Assembly (NCBI GenBank): GCA_013695885.1
Contig: JACCZP010000253.1
Location: 1 to 8,239 of the forward strand
Source of the DNA: Thermoleophilaceae bacterium
Lineage (GTDB): Bacteria; Actinomycetota; Thermoleophilia; Solirubrobacterales; Thermoleophilaceae
DNA: 8,239 bases
Reading direction: 5' to 3'
The position numbers were made by a program, and so were the translations under genes. The notes beneath the pieces are model-generated. The model searched no databases, was not told the origin of the DNA, and saw only the letters and a list, made by a program, of their open reading frames with translations. Each line of letters starts with the position of its first letter. The stretch's first letter is position 1. Positions 6,643 through 8,239 of this stretch are shown here, piece after piece.

Positions 6643-7257
6643 CTACTCCGACCGATCGCGCGCCAGCGCCACGATCCGCTCCACCACCTGGTCGACGTCG
6701 AGCCCGGTGGTGTCGAGGTCGACCGCATCGTCGGCGGCGCGCAGCGGCGAGTGCTCGCGCGAGCGGTCCTGCTCGTCGCGCAGCGTCTGGTCCATAAGGA
6801 CGGTCTCCGGGTCCACCCCGATCTCGGCCGCCCTTCGGCGGGCCCGCTCCTCCGGCGAGGCGGTGAGGAAGACCTTGAGCGCGGCGTCGGGCGCCACCAC
6901 GGTGCCGATGTCGCGGCCCTCGGCCACCCAGTCGCCGCTCGACATGAGCTCGCGTTGCCTGTCGACCAGGGCGTGGCGCACCTCGGGGTCGGTGGCGATC
7001 CGCGAGGCGGTCTCGGAGGCCTCCGGCGTGCGGATGGCCTCGGTCACGTCCCGCCCCTCGACCCTCACCCGCCGGCCGAGCTCGATGTCGAGCTCTCGGG
7101 CGCGATCGGCGGCGGGCCCGCCCCGCTCAAGGAAGGCCAGGGCCGTGGCACGGTACATCGCACCCGAGTCGAGGTAGGTGAACCCGAGCGCCTCCGCGGA
7201 CGCCCGGGCCACCGTGCTCTTCCCCGCGCCGGCGGGCCCGTCGATCGCCACGACCAT
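6643..7257 (-). CDS. cmk: Cytidylate kinase (CMP/dCMP kinase)
   Basis: Cmk phosphorylates CMP and dCMP with ATP in nucleotide salvage and synthesis. The 204-residue protein has the P-loop GPAGAGKST (7-15), [10 protein letters not shown] (28-37) of the CMP-binding site, [22 protein letters not shown] (113-134), and the lid/terminal motif RDEQDRSR (160-167) followed by [17 protein letters not shown]. It is about 20 residues shorter than E. coli Cmk but lacks no visible motif. ATG 7257 starts the conserved MVVAIDG. An in-frame GTG at 7302, overlapping the aroA stop (GTGGCTGA), would add 15 residues without family support. Neither has a clear Shine-Dalgarno site. ATG 7257 has a -10-like box 7 nt upstream. 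The gene lies 37 nt downstream of aroA; the aroA-cmk-der order recurs in actinobacteria. Confidence 0.95.
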   Translation of the reverse strand: MVVAIDGPAGAGKSTVARASAEALGFTYLDSGAMYRATALAFLERGGPAADRARELDIELGRRVRVEGRDVTEAIRTPEASETASRIATDPEVRHALVDRQRELMSSGDWVAEGRDIGTVVAPDAALKVFLTASPEERARRRAAEIGVDPETVLMDQTLRDEQDRSREHSPLRAADDAVDLDTTGLDVDQVVERIVALARDRSE

Positions 7258-7264
7258 CGGCGCG

Positions 7265-7270
7265 AGGGTA
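7265..7270 (-). promoter_or_regulatory. Candidate -10 box giving a leaderless cmk transcript
   Basis: The minus strand reads TACCCT (TANNNT), again exactly 7 nt before the start codon (ATG 7257), inside the 37-nt aroA-cmk gap. The identical spacing to the box before der is the main support. No -35 box is evident. Confidence 0.35.
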
Positions 7271-7294
7271 GGCGCCGGCCCCAGCGGCACGAGA

Positions 7295-8239
7295 TCAGCC
7301 ACCGGCCAACGCCCCCAGGTCCCGCTCGAACGTCGGATAGGAGACCGCCGCTGCCTCCATCCCCTCGACCTCGACGCCCTCCTCGGACGCCAGCCCGGCC
7401 ACCGCGCCGAGCATGGCCATGCGGTGATCGCCGTGGGCGTCGATGCGCCCCCCGGCGAGACGGCCCTCGCCGCGGACCACGAACCCGTCGTCGGTGCCCT
7501 CGATGTCGGCACCGAGCCCCCGGAGTCCCTCGACCACCGCGGCGATGCGGTCGGTCTCCTTCACGCGCAGCTCACGCGCTCCGCGCACCACGGTCTCGCC
7601 CTCGGCGAAGGCGCCGAGCAGGGCCACGAGCGGCAGCTCGTCGATGGCCAGGGGCACCTCGTCGGCATCGACCACGGTGCCCTCCAGCGGGGCGGCGGCC
7701 ACGTCGAGGTCCCCGAACGGCTCCTCGTCGGTCACGGTCCCGGGCTCCTCGAGGTCGGCCAGCACCACCGCCCCCATCCGCTGGGCGATCCGCAGGAAGC
7801 CGGTGCGCGTCCAGTTGAGCCCGACGTCGCGCACCACCACGCGGGAGCCCGGCGTGATGCACGCCGCGGCCACCAGGAACGCCGCCGAGGAGGGATCGCC
7901 CGGCACGGTGACGTCGTCACCGCCGATCTCCAGCTCGTCCATGGTGGAGAGCCGGGCGGTCGTGCCGTCGCGCTCCATGGGCACTCCGGCACGCGACAGC
8001 AGCCGCTCGGTGTGGTCGCGACTCGGGAACGGCTCGGTGACCGAGGTCTCGCCGGAGGCCAGCAGGCCGGCGAAGAGCAGGCACGACTTCACCTGCGCGC
8101 TCGCCACCTCGAGCGTATGGCTCACGCCCTGAAGGGCGTTGCCGTGCACGGTCAGCGGCGGGTGACGCCCGTCGGCGGTGTGGATGACCGCGCCCATCCG
8201 ACGCAGCGGCTCGGCCACCCGGTCCACCGGACGCGTGCG
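7295..8239 (-). CDS. aroA: 3-phosphoshikimate 1-carboxyvinyltransferase (EPSP synthase), C-terminal part
   Basis: EPSP synthase joins shikimate-3-phosphate and phosphoenolpyruvate in the shikimate pathway to aromatic amino acids. The frame is open to the window edge, so the N-terminal third or so is missing; 314 residues are visible, starting in the conserved RPVDRVAEPLRRMGA. The visible motifs are SAQVKS (47-52 of the fragment), SRDHTER (73-79), GDPSSAAF (114-121), IDELP (199-203, containing the catalytic Asp), RVKETDRI (225-232) and HGDHRMAM (269-276). The order and wording are closer to B. subtilis-type EPSP synthases (SAQIKS, SRDHTER, KVKETNRI, HGDHR, SYPTF) than to the E. coli enzyme. 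That suggests class II, but the N-terminal glyphosate-determining region is outside the window. The gene ends in TGA at 7295, 37 nt before cmk. Confidence 0.96.
   Translation of the reverse strand, partial: RTRPVDRVAEPLRRMGAVIHTADGRHPPLTVHGNALQGVSHTLEVASAQVKSCLLFAGLLASGETSVTEPFPSRDHTERLLSRAGVPMERDGTTARLSTMDELEIGGDDVTVPGDPSSAAFLVAAACITPGSRVVVRDVGLNWTRTGFLRIAQRMGAVVLADLEEPGTVTDEEPFGDLDVAAAPLEGTVVDADEVPLAIDELPLVALLGAFAEGETVVRGARELRVKETDRIAAVVEGLRGLGADIEGTDDGFVVRGEGRLAGGRIDAHGDHRMAMLGAVAGLASEEGVEVEGMEAAAVSYPTFERDLGALAGG

Noticed and set aside
7258..7302. Longer cmk start at GTG 7302 overlapping the aroA stop
   Set aside because: Adds 15 residues outside the family consensus and has no good ribosome binding site; ATG 7257 begins exactly at the conserved MVVAIDG.
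6751..7818. 355-codon plus-strand frame opposite cmk and aroA
   Set aside because: Antisense shadow; the second half is Arg/Pro repeats typical of out-of-frame GC-rich DNA.

Overview
The window is a GC-rich, gene-dense chromosomal segment made mostly of core metabolic genes. The base composition, GTG starts, promoters without clear -35 boxes and the aroA-cmk-der order fit a high-GC actinobacterium. A deep-branching Thermoleophilia/Solirubrobacterales-like lineage is my best guess, but this is inference and no rRNA or other phylogenetic marker is present. I see no mobile element, CRISPR array, tRNA or rRNA.

Layout. Bases 1-606 (+) hold the 3' part of an uncharacterised, probably beta-propeller protein. 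It converges on a run of seven minus-strand genes that fills the rest. In transcription order (right to left) these are: aroA (EPSP synthase, 5' end outside the window), cmk (cytidylate kinase), der/engA (ribosome-assembly GTPase), metK (S-adenosylmethionine synthetase), a 161-bp intergenic region with hairpins and a promoter-like island, a siroheme sulfite/nitrite-reductase family gene (best read as sulfite reductase), cysH (Fe-S type APS reductase) and a UbiG-like SAM-dependent methyltransferase. No stretch over 300 bases lacks a gene. The largest gap is 3786-3946.

How the genes work together. The sir-cysH pair performs the two reductive steps of assimilatory sulfate reduction (APS to sulfite, sulfite to sulfide). 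metK, just upstream, makes SAM from methionine, a downstream product of that sulfide. The methyltransferase that closes the run consumes SAM. ATP sulfurylase and transporter genes are not in the window. aroA, cmk and der form a separate housekeeping block.

The most useful non-coding observations are an extended -10 promoter with a possible operator upstream of sir, a dyad in the sir 5' region, tandem hairpins after metK, and TANNNT boxes exactly 7 nt before the start codons of both cmk and der, which suggest leaderless transcripts. I did not find convincing evidence of a previously undescribed system. The findings are modest and labelled accordingly.
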